Origin: Azospirillum picis
GTDB taxonomy: Bacteria; Pseudomonadota; Alphaproteobacteria; Azospirillales; Azospirillaceae
NCBI RefSeq assembly: GCF_017876115.1
Contig: NZ_JAGINO010000010.1
Location: forward strand, 124,001 to 188,000
Direction: 5' to 3'
DNA: 64,000 nucleotides
Every line of letters starts with the position of its first letter. The stretch's first letter is position 1. Below, one piece after another: positions 9,463-19,274 of the stretch. The position numbers and the translations under genes are program-made. Below the pieces are notes generated by a model. The model was not told the DNA's origin and did no database searches. It saw nothing but the letters and a program-made list of their open reading frames with translations.

Positions 9463-10008
9463 ATGCTCCGCCTGTTCGTCGCCCTCGACCTGACGGCGGA
9501 GATCCGCCAGCGGCTGGCCGGGCTGGCCGGCGGGGTGCCGGGCGCCCGCTGGACCGAGGCGGAGAACCTGCATCTCACCCTGCGCTTCATCGGCGAGGTG
9601 CCGGACGACCAGGCGATGGACATCGACGCCGCGCTTACCGAAATCCGGGCGCCGGCCTTCCCGCTGACGCTGGACGGCGTCGGCGTCTTCGGCAGCGGCC
9701 GCAAGGCGCGGGTGCTGTGGGCGGGGGTGGAGCGCAGCGACGCCCTGCTCCATCTCCAGGCGAAGATCGAGTCCGCGCTGGTGCGCTGCGGGCTGCCGGC
9801 GGAGGAGCGGAAATTCTCGCCCCACGTCACGCTGGCCCGGCTGAAGGATCCGCCGGCCGACCGCGTCGGCCGCTTCCTGTCGGACCGCGGCCTGTTCCGT
9901 GCCGGTCCGATGGCGGTGGAGCACGTCACGCTCTACCGCAGCCATCTCGGCAATGGCGGCGCGGTGTACGAGGCGTTGCGGGAGTACCCGCTGGCGGAAA
10001 CCGCCTGA
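9463..10008 (+). CDS. thpR: RNA 2',3'-cyclic phosphodiesterase ThpR
   Basis: Member of the 2H phosphoesterase superfamily, 181 residues, which opens 2',3'-cyclic phosphates on RNA or tRNA half-molecules and is historically called 2'-5' RNA ligase. The two catalytic HxT motifs are intact: H37-L-T39 in LHLTLRFIGEV and H121-V-T123 in SPHVTLARLK, inside the usual MLRLFVALDL opening. ATG 9463 follows a good AGGAGG site about 7 bases upstream. The 100-bp gap before it holds an 8-bp GC hairpin (9391-9398 with 9423-9430) that may end the preceding transcript. Confidence 0.93.
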   Translation: MLRLFVALDLTAEIRQRLAGLAGGVPGARWTEAENLHLTLRFIGEVPDDQAMDIDAALTEIRAPAFPLTLDGVGVFGSGRKARVLWAGVERSDALLHLQAKIESALVRCGLPAEERKFSPHVTLARLKDPPADRVGRFLSDRGLFRAGPMAVEHVTLYRSHLGNGGAVYEALREYPLAETA

Positions 10009-10059
10009 AGCCCGGCGGCGCCCACCAAAGCGCCCACCGGACGTCGGACCGGCCACGCG

Positions 10060-10947
10060 TCAGGCGTAGCGCATCGCTTCGAGGTCGGCGATGAGGCCCG
10101 GCCCCGTCGGATGCCAGCCGAGCTCGGCCTGCGTCCAGGCGCTGGATGCCGTCATGTCCATGCCCGCGAAGATCGCCATCCAGCCGAACTGTTCGGCCAC
10201 CTTGTCGGGCGGGACCGAGATCGCCTCGATCTTCAGGCCGCGCGCCAGCGTCTCCACGATCGTCCGCATCTCGACGCCCTCCTCGCCGACCGCGTGGTAG
10301 CGCGCGCCCGGTTCCTTCCTCTCGATCGCCAGACGATAGAGACGGGCGACGTCGCCCAGGTGGCCGGCGGCCCAGCGGGAGCGGCCCTCGCCGACGTAAG
10401 CGGCGACCCCCTTCTCGCGGAAGATCGCGATCAGCGGCGTGATCAGCCCCTGCTTGCGCGTGTCGTGGACCTGCGGCAGCCGCATCACCGCGACGTTGAC
10501 GCCGGCATCCAGCAGCGCGTTGGCGGCACGTTCGGAGGCGACGCGCGGGTTGGGATGGCTGTCGTCGAACACGTCCTCGCGGGCCGGCCGGCCATGGCCG
10601 GCACCGCCCATGCCGATCCCCGAGGTGATCAGCAGCGGGCGGTCCGATCCCTTGAGCGCCTCGCCGAGGGCGCCGATGACCCGGCGGTCCTTCTCGCAAT
10701 TCTCGACGAAGCGCGAGAAGTCGTGGTCGAACGCCGTGTGGATCACCGCGTCGGCGCCTTCAGCGCCGCGCCGGATGCCTGCCGGGTCCTCCAGCGTGCC
10801 GTGGTGCGGCTCGGCGCCGGCGGCGGCCAGCCGGCGGGCGCCGTCCTCGGACCGGGTCATGCCGACGACCTGATGGCCGGCGTCCAGAAGTTCGGGAACC
10901 AGGGCCGAGCCGATGAAGCCGGTCGCGCCGGTGAGGAAAATGCGCAT
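10060..10947 (-). CDS. Atypical SDR family NAD(P)-dependent oxidoreductase / epimerase
   Basis: Rossmann-fold protein of 295 residues starting MRIFLTGATGFIGSALV, whose GxxGxxG motif binds NAD(P). Strand beta-4 is DAVIHTAFDHDFSRF, and substrate-domain elements RLPQVHD and YHAVGEEGVEMRTIVETLA follow. The classical catalytic Tyr-xxx-Lys is missing: the corresponding region reads NPRVASERAANALLD, so this belongs to the atypical SDRs, whose substrate is not predictable. The start at 10947 is preferred over 10965 because the Rossmann strand begins immediately and GGTGG lies upstream. It is transcribed divergently from an XRE/MmyB-type regulator, a common pairing in which the regulator controls the dehydrogenase. 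Confidence 0.85.
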   Translation of the reverse strand: MRIFLTGATGFIGSALVPELLDAGHQVVGMTRSEDGARRLAAAGAEPHHGTLEDPAGIRRGAEGADAVIHTAFDHDFSRFVENCEKDRRVIGALGEALKGSDRPLLITSGIGMGGAGHGRPAREDVFDDSHPNPRVASERAANALLDAGVNVAVMRLPQVHDTRKQGLITPLIAIFREKGVAAYVGEGRSRWAAGHLGDVARLYRLAIERKEPGARYHAVGEEGVEMRTIVETLARGLKIEAISVPPDKVAEQFGWMAIFAGMDMTASSAWTQAELGWHPTGPGLIADLEAMRYA

Positions 10948-11024
10948 GGGGGACCACCTTTCCAATCTCGTCTCCCCCCAGACTGCCGGCCGGTGCTATC
11001 CTGTTAAAGTAGTGACGGTTTCCT

Positions 11025-11032
11025 ATTATAAT
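11025..11032. promoter_or_regulatory. Symmetric ATTATAAT: overlapping -10 elements of divergent promoters
   Basis: The palindrome ATTATAAT contains a perfect TATAAT on both strands (plus 11027-11032, minus 11030-11025). It lies between the divergent SDR gene (start 10947) and the regulator gene (start 11065), in an AT-rich island. On the plus strand a weak TTAAAG (11004-11009) is 17 bases upstream. Overlapping divergent -10 sites would make the two promoters compete for RNA polymerase. Confidence 0.5.
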
Positions 11033-11064
11033 GATTACCAGGATCGCCGGTGCGGACGGAGCCC

Positions 11065-11937
11065 ATGCAGACCAATAAGCAGGCCAATAATGCCAGCACG
11101 CTTGCCGCCTTCCTGAGGGACCGCCGCACGCGTCTCGACCCGGCCGCCTTCGGCTTCTCCGGCCGCCGCCGCACGCCGGGCCTGCGCAGGGAGGAGGTGG
11201 CGCAGCGTGCCAACATCAGCCCGACCTGGTACACCTGGCTGGAGCAGGGGCGCGGCGGCGCGCCGTCCGCCGACGTGCTGGACCGGATCGCCGGCGGCCT
11301 GATGCTCACCGACCTGGAGCGCGAGCACCTGTTCATCCTGGCGCTCGGGCGGCCGCCGGAAATGCGGTACAGGCCGGCGCAGGGCGTCAGCCCGCGGCTG
11401 CAGCGGCTGCTGGATGCCTTCGACGCCTGTCCCGCCTTCATCAAGACCGCGACCTGGGACGTGGTCGCCTGGAACAGCGCCGCCGCCATCGTTTTGACCG
11501 ACTACGGCAAGCTCCCTCCCGACCGGCGCAACATCCTGCGCCTGGTGTTCTGCAACCCGGCGATCCGCGCCAAGCAGACGGACTGGGAGGGAGTGGCGCG
11601 GTTCCTGGTCGGCGCCTTCCGCGTCGATGCCGCGCGCGCCGGCGCCGTCAAGGAGATCGCCGACCTCGTCGACGAGCTGTGCCGGGCGAGCCCGGATTTC
11701 GCCGCCTTCTGGAAGGAGAACGACGTGTATGCGCCGAGCGAGGGGGTGAAACACCTCCGTCACCCGCAGCTCGGCACCTTCGAGATGGAATATTCGGCCT
11801 TCGCCGTCGACGGCCGCCCGGACCTCGGCCTGCTGGTCTACAATCCGCTCGACGAGAGGGTCAAGGACCGGATCCGTGCCCTGGTCGCTCAGAGGGCCAA
11901 GGACGAGGCGGCGGACGCCGGGACTCGACGGAGTTAG
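11065..11937 (+). CDS. XRE-family transcriptional regulator with MmyB-like ligand domain
   Basis: DNA-binding regulator of 290 residues. The N-terminal HTH spans about 12-75: the LAAFLRDRRTRLDPAAFGF opening, the RRTPGLRREEVAQRANIS helix-turn-helix, then WYTWLEQGR. The remainder matches the MmyB-like ligand-binding domain (YRPAQGVSPRLQRLLDA, TWDVVAWNSAAAIVL, then LVFCNPAIRAKQTDWE). This domain is PAS-like and in homologues may bind fatty acids or other small ligands. Regulators of this type often sit divergent to an SDR gene, as here, and probably repress it and themselves. ATG 11065 has GGACGGAG 5 bases upstream; a GTG at 11050 is the alternative. Confidence 0.9.
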   Translation: MQTNKQANNASTLAAFLRDRRTRLDPAAFGFSGRRRTPGLRREEVAQRANISPTWYTWLEQGRGGAPSADVLDRIAGGLMLTDLEREHLFILALGRPPEMRYRPAQGVSPRLQRLLDAFDACPAFIKTATWDVVAWNSAAAIVLTDYGKLPPDRRNILRLVFCNPAIRAKQTDWEGVARFLVGAFRVDAARAGAVKEIADLVDELCRASPDFAAFWKENDVYAPSEGVKHLRHPQLGTFEMEYSAFAVDGRPDLGLLVYNPLDERVKDRIRALVAQRAKDEAADAGTRRS

Positions 11938-11945
11938 AGTGTGAT

Positions 11946-11971
11946 CGTTTCAAGCGGTATCGCTTGAAACG
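11946..11971. terminator. Hairpin between convergent regulator and GGDEF genes
   Basis: A perfect 11-bp stem, CGTTTCAAGCG (11946-11956) with its complement (11961-11971), closes a 4-base loop. It lies 9 bases after the regulator stop and 15 bases before the stop of the converging diguanylate cyclase gene. There is no long U-run, so termination efficiency is uncertain. Confidence 0.65.
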
Positions 11972-11985
11972 GCACCAGACGGACG

Positions 11986-13203
11986 CTAGGCGACGATGCT
12001 GTCCCAGGGGTCGGCATCGGAGCCGCCAGCAGCGGTGGCGGCACCTGTACCTGTACCGGCACCTGTACCTGCACCTGCACCGGTCGCGACCACGCGGTTC
12101 TTGCCGTCCTGCTTGGCGCGGTACATGCGCTGGTCGGCCAGTTCCACCAGGGATTCCCAATCGGCGGCCCGGTCGGCGGTTTGCTCGGCGACGCCGATGC
12201 TGGCGGTCTGCAGGCTGCCGTCGGGCCGCCGGCCGAAGCCGGCCCGCCGCATCCGGCCCACCGCGATCATGGCGCCGTCGACGGCAGTGTCCGGCATGAT
12301 CACCAGGAATTCCTCGCCGCCCCAACGCACCAGGGCGTCGGACTGGCGCAGCAGGCTGCGGATGGTGTTGGCGGCGTGGCGCAGGACGCGGTCGCCCTCG
12401 TCATGGCCGAAGCGGTCGTTCACCGCCTTGAAGTCGTCGAGGTCGACGAAGATCGCCGCCAGCGGCTGGGCCGTCCGCTCGGCATGGGCGACCTGGAGCT
12501 TCAGCAGCTCCTCGCCGATGCGGCGGGAGAAGGCACCGGTCAGCGCGTCGTGCGCCGCCTGCTCCAGAAGCGCGATCATGAAATGCAGTTGGCTGATGGC
12601 CGCCAGCGTCGCCACCACCGCGATCAGCGCCAGCAGCCACAGGGCGCTGATGTAGGACGGGAAGGGCATCACCAGCGACCCGTAGAAGCCGGCGCTGAGA
12701 TGCGCGGCCAGCATCGGGGCGGCGAACAGGGCGCCCTCCACCACGGTCAGCGGGAAGACGCTGAGCCCCGCCACCATCACGAAGGGCAGGTAGCCGTAGC
12801 CGGCGCTGACGGCGATGCGCAGGTCGTCGACGCCCTGGTTGTAGAGCAGCGGATGGGAGATGCCGAAGAACAGGGTCGGGATCGCCAGCAGGGCGGCGAG
12901 CCGGCGCCAGGCACCCGGCAGGTCGTCGCAGGTCCGCCGGTCCAGCGCCAGGGCAAGGAAGGCGGCGCTGGCGGCCAGACGCAGGAGGATCAGCCAGACG
13001 GCGAGCGTCCAATCGAAGACGGTGACGTCGATGACGATCCACAGCGGCGTCAGCACGCCGAACACCACCGCGACCATGCGGACGCGCGACTGGATCATCG
13101 CGGCGCGGCGGCGCTGCAGGATCGGCGTGTGGCCGGCCGGGCTGATCAGGTTGGGCAATTCGTCGCCGCGGACGAAGGCGGCATGAAGCTTGTCACCCAG
13201 CAT
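11986..13203 (-). CDS. Membrane diguanylate cyclase (GGDEF domain)
   Basis: Enzyme of 405 residues that makes cyclic di-GMP from two GTP. Residues about 42-212 contain six or so hydrophobic helices forming a membrane sensor region. The GGDEF domain covers about 213-370: DALTGAFSRR, VDLDDFKAVNDRFGHDEGD, and the active site RWGGEEFLV (GGEEF at 295-299). The RQSD motif at 286-289 lies five residues before it and is an intact inhibitory I-site, so product feedback is expected. The last 35 residues are a Gly/Ala/Thr tail encoded by a 6-bp tandem repeat. No EAL domain is fused. The signal sensed is unknown. The gene stands alone, converging with the XRE regulator gene. Confidence 0.92.
   Translation of the reverse strand: MLGDKLHAAFVRGDELPNLISPAGHTPILQRRRAAMIQSRVRMVAVVFGVLTPLWIVIDVTVFDWTLAVWLILLRLAASAAFLALALDRRTCDDLPGAWRRLAALLAIPTLFFGISHPLLYNQGVDDLRIAVSAGYGYLPFVMVAGLSVFPLTVVEGALFAAPMLAAHLSAGFYGSLVMPFPSYISALWLLALIAVVATLAAISQLHFMIALLEQAAHDALTGAFSRRIGEELLKLQVAHAERTAQPLAAIFVDLDDFKAVNDRFGHDEGDRVLRHAANTIRSLLRQSDALVRWGGEEFLVIMPDTAVDGAMIAVGRMRRAGFGRRPDGSLQTASIGVAEQTADRAADWESLVELADQRMYRAKQDGKNRVVATGAGAGTGAGTGTGAATAAGGSDADPWDSIVA
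12041..12082 (-). repeat. Tandem hexamer repeat (7 copies) in the GGDEF protein tail
   Basis: Seven 6-bp units of the form GYACCK on the plus strand encode an alternating Gly-Ala/Gly-Thr tail near the C-terminus of the diguanylate cyclase. The unit length keeps the frame, so slippage would only lengthen or shorten the tail. Confidence 0.75.
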
Positions 13204-13320
13204 GCGTCAGCCAGCCCCCGGCACCGGCCGGACATGTCGCCAAAGGATTAGCCATCAAGAGTGATTACACGCGCATGACAAGCCCTTCAACGGCTTTCGC
13301 GCGCCCGGCCCGCCGTCCAC

Positions 13321-13358
13321 GAAAAATAACGGGCGGCGCGCCATCGGCACGCCGCCCG
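13321..13358 (-). terminator. Rho-independent terminator of dnaK-dnaJ
   Basis: Read on the minus strand, CGGGCGGCG (13358-13350) pairs with CGCCGCCCG (13338-13330). It is followed by TTATTTTTC (13329-13321), a proper U-rich tail. It lies about 60 bases after the dnaJ stop codon at 13420. This is the clearest intrinsic terminator in the window. Confidence 0.85.
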
Positions 13359-13419
13359 GGGTTTGTTGGCGGCTCCGGCCGCCGCTCCGGCCATCAAGCC
13401 GGCGGTTGCTCCGGACCGT

Positions 13420-14571
13420 TCAGTCCTTCAGGTCTTCCCACAGCTCCTTCACCTTGGCGAAGAAGCCTTCCGACTGCGGGTTCGACCCTTCCTTGGCGGC
13501 GCCCTCGAACTCGCGCAGCAGCTCCTGCTGGCGCTTGGTCAGGTTCACCGGGGTCTCGACCACCGCCTGGATGTACATGTCGCCGCGCTGGGCGCTGCGC
13601 AGCACCGACATGCCCTTGCCCTTGATGCGGAACTGATGGCCGGACTGGGTGCCCGGCGGCACGGTCACCTTGGTGCGGGTGCCGTCGATGGTCGGCACCT
13701 CCACCGAGCCGCCCAGCGCCGCCGTGGTCATCGGGATCGGCACCCGGCAGTGGATGTTGGCGCCGTCGCGCTGGAAGATCGGGTGCGGCGCCAGGGCGAG
13801 GAAGATGTAGAGGTCGCCGGCTGGCGCCCCGCGCAGGCCCGCCTCCCCTTCCCCGGCCAGGCGGATGCGCGTCCCGTCCTCGACGCCGGCGGGGATGTTG
13901 ACCTGCAGGGTCTTCTCCTTGCGCAGCCGCCCGGAGCCGCCGCAGCTCTTGCAGGCGTCCTTGATGACCTTGCCGGCGCCGTGGCAGCCGGGGCAGGTGC
14001 GCTCGATGGTGAAGAAGCCCTGCTGCGCCCGCACCTTGCCGTGGCCCTGGCAGGTCGGGCAGGTGATCGGCTGGGTCCCGGCCGCGGCACCCGAGCCGTT
14101 GCAACTGTCGCACTGCACGGTGGTGGGGACGCGGATGGTGGTCTGGGTGCCCTTGAAGGCATCCTCCAGCCCGATCTCCAGATTGTAGCGCAGGTCCTGG
14201 CCGCGGCCCGACGCGCCGCCGCCGCCGCGGCGCCCGCCCATGAACTCGCCGAACATCTCGTCGAAGATGTCGGCGAAACCGCCGCCGCCGCCGAAATCGA
14301 AGTTGAAGCCGCCTGCCCCGCCGCCCGGACCCGGACCGCGGCCGCCCTCGAAGGCGGCGTGGCCGAACCGGTCGTAGGCCGCGCGCTTCTGATCGTCCTT
14401 CAGGACGTCGTAGGCTTCGCTGATTTCCTTGAACTTCTGCTCGGCGTCCTTGTCACCCTGGTTGCGGTCCGGGTGGTACTGCATCGCCATCTTGCGATAA
14501 GCCTTCTTAAGCTCATCCGCGCTGGCGCTCTTCGCCACACCGAGCAGCTCGTAATAATCCTGTTTCGCCAT
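13420..14571 (-). CDS. dnaJ: Molecular chaperone DnaJ (Hsp40)
   Basis: Co-chaperone of 383 residues that stimulates DnaK ATPase and presents unfolded substrates. The J domain (about 5-70) contains the essential HPD in [12 protein letters not shown] Gly/Phe-rich linker follows ([21 protein letters not shown]). Four CxxCxGxG zinc repeats are complete: [24 protein letters not shown] and CKSCGGSG. The C-terminal substrate domains carry [17 protein letters not shown]. The start at 14571 gives the canonical [12 protein letters not shown]. It lies about 150 bases downstream of dnaK on the same strand with a hairpin in the gap, the standard dnaK-dnaJ operon. Confidence 0.97.
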   Translation of the reverse strand: MAKQDYYELLGVAKSASADELKKAYRKMAMQYHPDRNQGDKDAEQKFKEISEAYDVLKDDQKRAAYDRFGHAAFEGGRGPGPGGGAGGFNFDFGGGGGFADIFDEMFGEFMGGRRGGGGASGRGQDLRYNLEIGLEDAFKGTQTTIRVPTTVQCDSCNGSGAAAGTQPITCPTCQGHGKVRAQQGFFTIERTCPGCHGAGKVIKDACKSCGGSGRLRKEKTLQVNIPAGVEDGTRIRLAGEGEAGLRGAPAGDLYIFLALAPHPIFQRDGANIHCRVPIPMTTAALGGSVEVPTIDGTRTKVTVPPGTQSGHQFRIKGKGMSVLRSAQRGDMYIQAVVETPVNLTKRQQELLREFEGAAKEGSNPQSEGFFAKVKELWEDLKD

Positions 14572-14649
14572 GGGGGCCGACCGCCTTTTCAGTCGTTCTG
14601 GACCTAACTGTCCGCATCGCTGCCGAGAGACTGACCCCAGCATACCGAA

Positions 14650-14678
14650 GGCCCGCCGCCGGGAAAAGGCGGCGGGCC
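14650..14678. terminator. Intercistronic hairpin between dnaK and dnaJ
   Basis: A perfect 11-bp GC stem (14650-14660 with 14668-14678) closes a 7-base loop that reads TTTTCCC on the minus strand. It sits between the dnaK stop (14725) and the dnaJ start (14571). It could partly terminate or protect the dnaK message and so set the DnaK:DnaJ ratio. No U-run follows, so read-through is likely. Confidence 0.6.
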
Positions 14679-14724
14679 GTCGATGCTCGCGTCAGATCCG
14701 TATCAAAAAGAAGCTGTGACCGTC

Positions 14725-16644
<1,920 letters not shown>

Positions 16645-16791
16645 GTTCAGCCTCTTTCGTTCGGCAGATGCGTGGCGGCCCGTCTGGTCCGGCACCGCCG
16701 CGATCCCCATAGGGTCGGTGAAACGTCGGTGGAGCGCTTGGGGGTCCGGCCCGCGGGGTCTAGTCCATGGGTCCGGCCCGTGCTGGCGGAG

Positions 16792-16820
16792 ATATAGGCG
16801 GAGCCGTTTCGGCCTGCAAC
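16792..16820 (-). promoter_or_regulatory. Candidate heat-shock (RpoH-type) promoter of dnaK
   Basis: On the minus strand, GTTGCAG (16820-16814), 15 bases, then CCTATAT (16798-16792). The -10 resembles the CCTATAT-like element reported for alphaproteobacterial RpoH promoters; the -35 matches CTTGAA only partly. It would give an untranslated leader of about 140 bases before dnaK. The assignment rests on position and partial consensus. Confidence 0.4.
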
Positions 16821-16914
16821 AGGGTGCCGGGGCTTTCGCTCCGCAAAAGCGGGGAAAAATCACAGGCACCGGCCGGCGTCGGCATCCGCCGGGCCGGGTC
16901 CACGTCCTGGAATA

Positions 16915-16960
16915 GAATACCCGGGTATAGGATCGCCAGGGACGGAATACCTGGGTATTC
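16915..16960. promoter_or_regulatory. Two near-identical palindromes 30 bp apart (putative operator)
   Basis: GAATACCCGGGTAT (16915-16928, with the perfect palindrome ATACCCGGGTAT) and GAATACCTGGGTATTC (16945-16960, one central mismatch) have centres exactly 30 bp apart, about three helical turns. This spacing and symmetry suggest binding by two dimers of one regulator on the same DNA face. They lie about 270 bp before dnaK and about 310 bp before the small gene at 17273, so the target gene is unclear. Confidence 0.55.
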
Positions 16961-17030
16961 AGAAATCCTGATTCAAATCGTCACCGTGGTTACAAGTGCA
17001 AAATCGTTAGAAGCCAAACCAACCACCGTC

Positions 17031-17084
17031 ATTAACTTTCCGTTAATAAGCATCGGCGTGCAAACCACGCGTCAATCAATTGAC
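17031..17084. promoter_or_regulatory. AT-rich island with two further perfect palindromes
   Basis: ATTAAC-TTTCC-GTTAAT (17031-17047) and GTCAAT-CA-ATTGAC (17071-17084) are perfect inverted repeats. They sit in an AT-rich stretch (about 16960-17160) that contrasts with the high-GC surroundings. A consensus -35 hexamer TTGACA (17080-17085) overlaps the second palindrome, but no convincing -10 follows at 16-18 bases. It is probably the regulatory region of the small gene at 17273 or a divergent control region shared with dnaK. Confidence 0.45.
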
Positions 17085-17272
17085 AGTTGTTGTGTCTATT
17101 CAAGAACCGGGAAATCTAATAGTGAAAATGCGGAATAAATATGCTATCACCGACAAGCCAGACAGCGATGGCGCGCATGCCGTCGCGCCGGCCCGCGGCG
17201 CGCCGCCGCCGAAAGACCCGTGAAGAGCTGGTCGCAGCGAAGCCGGTCGTACCGTTGTGAAAGGGATGCGCG

Positions 17273-17476
17273 ATGATGGATGAACGACGCGACGTGGCCC
17301 TGGCCATAAAATCCTGCCTGGACAGCCTGCTGAGCGATGCGACGCGCTGCGACCTGGACGATCTCGCGCGGTTCCTCGGCCTTGCCGCCCTGGCGGCGGA
17401 AGAGGCGGCCGTCGCGCACGACCCCAAGGCCGTGAGGCTGAAGGCCCTGATGGCGGGCGGCGCCGGCCACTGCTGA
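17273..17476 (+). CDS. Small hypothetical protein
   Basis: Encodes 67 residues starting MMDERRDVALAIKSCLDSLL and continuing as an almost wholly alpha-helical, Ala/Leu-rich, slightly acidic protein with no signal peptide or membrane segment. I recognise no family. Support for a real gene: AAAGGGA is placed 8 bases before ATG 17273, a long AT-rich promoter-like region lies upstream, and a hairpin (17499-17531) separates it from the convergent gene at 17583. The protein could be a small DNA- or protein-binding helical bundle, but nothing in the sequence decides this. Confidence 0.55.
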   Translation: MMDERRDVALAIKSCLDSLLSDATRCDLDDLARFLGLAALAAEEAAVAHDPKAVRLKALMAGGAGHC

Positions 17477-17498
17477 CGGGCCGCCGCCGGGACATCCC

Positions 17499-17531
17499 GG
17501 CCGTCCGAGGATCGCCGGCGGCCGGACGGCC
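17499..17531. terminator. Hairpin between convergent small genes
   Basis: GGCCGTCC (17499-17506) pairs with GGACGGCC (17524-17531) across a 17-base loop that itself contains GC-rich inverted sequence. It lies between the stop of the 67-residue gene (17476) and the stop of the convergent gene (17583). There is no U-run, so it is a moderate candidate. Confidence 0.5.
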
Positions 17532-17582
17532 TCCGCTCCGAAGGCTCCGGCATCCCGGGAGGCGCGGTCCGGAAACCCGGCT

Positions 17583-18101
17583 TCAGAGGATCTCGGCGGA
17601 GCGGATGGCGTCGTCGATCCGGCCCAGCATGTCGGCGCAGGACTCGTCGCCGTCCATCAGGTCGGGCAGCGCGAAGCTGAACATCGCGACCGCGGCGACC
17701 GCGTCCCGTTCGGCGCCCACCAGCCACAGGTAATGCGTCTCCGCCCGGCCGTCCTCCTCGGTCCGCATCATCGCCTGGGCGATCACCGCACCGTCCTCCC
17801 GCTGCTCGACCGTCCGATCGCCGGCCCGCGGATCCTGGGGCCGGACGAAGCGCAGCGCCATTTCCCGCAGGGTCCCGGCAACGCCGCCGGCATCGGGCCG
17901 TGGCACCACGCGGTCGGTGACCAGGCGCAGCACGCCGGCGGCCGGCGGCGGTGGCCGGAAGGTGCCGACCGCCTGCCCTTCGACCTCCTCGACATCGACG
18001 GCCCAGCCGGGCGGCAGGCGGAACCGCACCGTGTCCGCCCAGCCGATGTCGCGGCCGTCCGGCGCGCCGCCGAAATCCGTTCCGTTCGTCCCGTCCGTCA
18101 T
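17583..18101 (-). CDS. Conserved hypothetical protein, 172 residues
   Basis: Soluble acidic protein of 172 residues without signal peptide or membrane helix. The pattern of alternating short strands (TVRFRLPPGWAVDVEEVEG, AVGTFRPP, GVLRLVTDRVV), a central helix (GTLREMALRFV) and more strands (GAVIAQAMMRTEED, THYLWLVGAE, VAMFSFALP) looks like a small alpha/beta sheet domain. A final helix carries MLGRIDDAIRSAEIL. This layout resembles families that handle post-translational or stress roles, but I do not recognise it. Coding character is strong and it stands alone between a convergent small gene and the deacetylase gene upstream. Confidence 0.75.
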   Translation of the reverse strand: MTDGTNGTDFGGAPDGRDIGWADTVRFRLPPGWAVDVEEVEGQAVGTFRPPPPAAGVLRLVTDRVVPRPDAGGVAGTLREMALRFVRPQDPRAGDRTVEQREDGAVIAQAMMRTEEDGRAETHYLWLVGAERDAVAAVAMFSFALPDLMDGDESCADMLGRIDDAIRSAEIL

Positions 18102-18221
18102 CGCCGTCGTCCCCTCCTGCCTGGACCGGTCACCCGGCGCATGTCGCCGAGGGCGGCACCATAGGCGCGGCCGGCCGGGGGGCCAACCCGGAAACGCGGG
18201 CGCGGAACGAGGTCCGGCGGG

Positions 18222-19274
18222 TCATTCCGGGATCAGGAACTGCACGCCCAACCAGCGCCAGCGTCCGTCGTCGGCCGGGAGCGTGCAGTTGACGCGGGCG
18301 CGGCCGGGCGGGAACGGCTCCTTGATGCGGACCTCGACCCGGTCCTCGGCGATGCGCTCCAGCGCGGTGCGGCCCTGGCCGGTGGCGAAGCAGGCGAGCT
18401 TGGCGGTGCTGCCGACGCTGCCGTCGATGGTGAAGCCCAGCGGCGGCGGGTTGACGCTGATCAGCGGGTCGGCGGGGGTGAGGTCCGACACCGGAAGCGG
18501 CAGCGCGTTGGCCGCCAGTTCGAAGCGGTCGGCGCTGCCGTAGGTCTCGTTCATGACGAAGCGCGGCAGGCTCCAGGGATCGGCCCCGGCATGCAGGACG
18601 CCGGACTGCTGGCCGAAGGCGGCGGTGAAGCCGAGGTCGATCACCTGCTGGCGCACCGCCAGCGAGTATTCGCCCTGGGGATAGGCCAGCAGGGCCGGCG
18701 GACGGCCGAGTTCCGCCTGGAACCGCTCGGCCATGCGCCGCAGGTCGGCGGCGAGCTGGTCGGGGCTGCGCGCCAGCATCGACTGGGTCGAGGTTCCGAG
18801 CGCGCCGATGGTGACGCCGGCGGCCGCGAGCTGGCGGATTTCCGCCCAGGTCATGTGGGCCGGGGAGCCGCGGTCGACGGCGTCCGTGGCGACGAACAGG
18901 GTGAAGGGCAGCCCCGCCGCCTTCAGCCGCGGCCAGGCCTCGGTGAAGGCGGAGCGGCTGGCCTCGTCGATGGTGATGGCGACGGTGCGGTCGGGCAGCG
19001 TCCTGCCGTCGCGCAGCGCCTCCAGGATTCCGGGCAGCGGCAGGACGTGGTAGTCGCCGTCCGTCAGCTCGTCCAGATGCGCCTCGAACTGGTCGAGGCG
19101 GATGCTGATCGAGGGGTTCTGGTCCTCGCCGAACCGGTCATAGGCGAAAACGACGGCGCTCGGCCCGCCGCCGGCCGTGCCGTCGGCGGCGGCCGGCCGC
19201 AGGGCCGGAATGAACGCGGTCCAGGCCGACAAGGCGGCGGCGGCGATGATCCTGACGGCACGACGGAACGGCAT
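18222..19274 (-). CDS. Polysaccharide deacetylase-fold protein, catalytic residues replaced
   Basis: Exported protein of 350 residues with a signal peptide (MPFRRAVRIIAAAALSAW...PAAA). The NodB-like carbohydrate esterase 4 barrel spans about 38-290: AVVFAYDRFGED, TVAITIDEASRSAFTEAWPRL, FTLFVATDAVD, MTWAEIRQLAAAGVTIGALG and LLAYPQGEYS. CE4 enzymes need Asp-Asp plus two metal-binding His in an SHxxxH motif. Here the first motif reads TIDEA (D103, E104) and the second reads IGALGTSTQSM, with both His absent. The fold seems kept but zinc chemistry lost, so a binding or regulatory role is more likely than deacetylation. A C-terminal beta domain of about 70 residues follows. It stands alone. Confidence 0.82.
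   Translation of the reverse strand: MPFRRAVRIIAAAALSAWTAFIPALRPAAADGTAGGGPSAVVFAYDRFGEDQNPSISIRLDQFEAHLDELTDGDYHVLPLPGILEALRDGRTLPDRTVAITIDEASRSAFTEAWPRLKAAGLPFTLFVATDAVDRGSPAHMTWAEIRQLAAAGVTIGALGTSTQSMLARSPDQLAADLRRMAERFQAELGRPPALLAYPQGEYSLAVRQQVIDLGFTAAFGQQSGVLHAGADPWSLPRFVMNETYGSADRFELAANALPLPVSDLTPADPLISVNPPPLGFTIDGSVGSTAKLACFATGQGRTALERIAEDRVEVRIKEPFPPGRARVNCTLPADDGRWRWLGVQFLIPE

Noticed and set aside
17128..17223. Possible 31-residue peptide before the small gene at 17273
   Set aside because: No Shine-Dalgarno site and a Pro/Ala end without structure; it lies in an AT-rich control region and may be chance.
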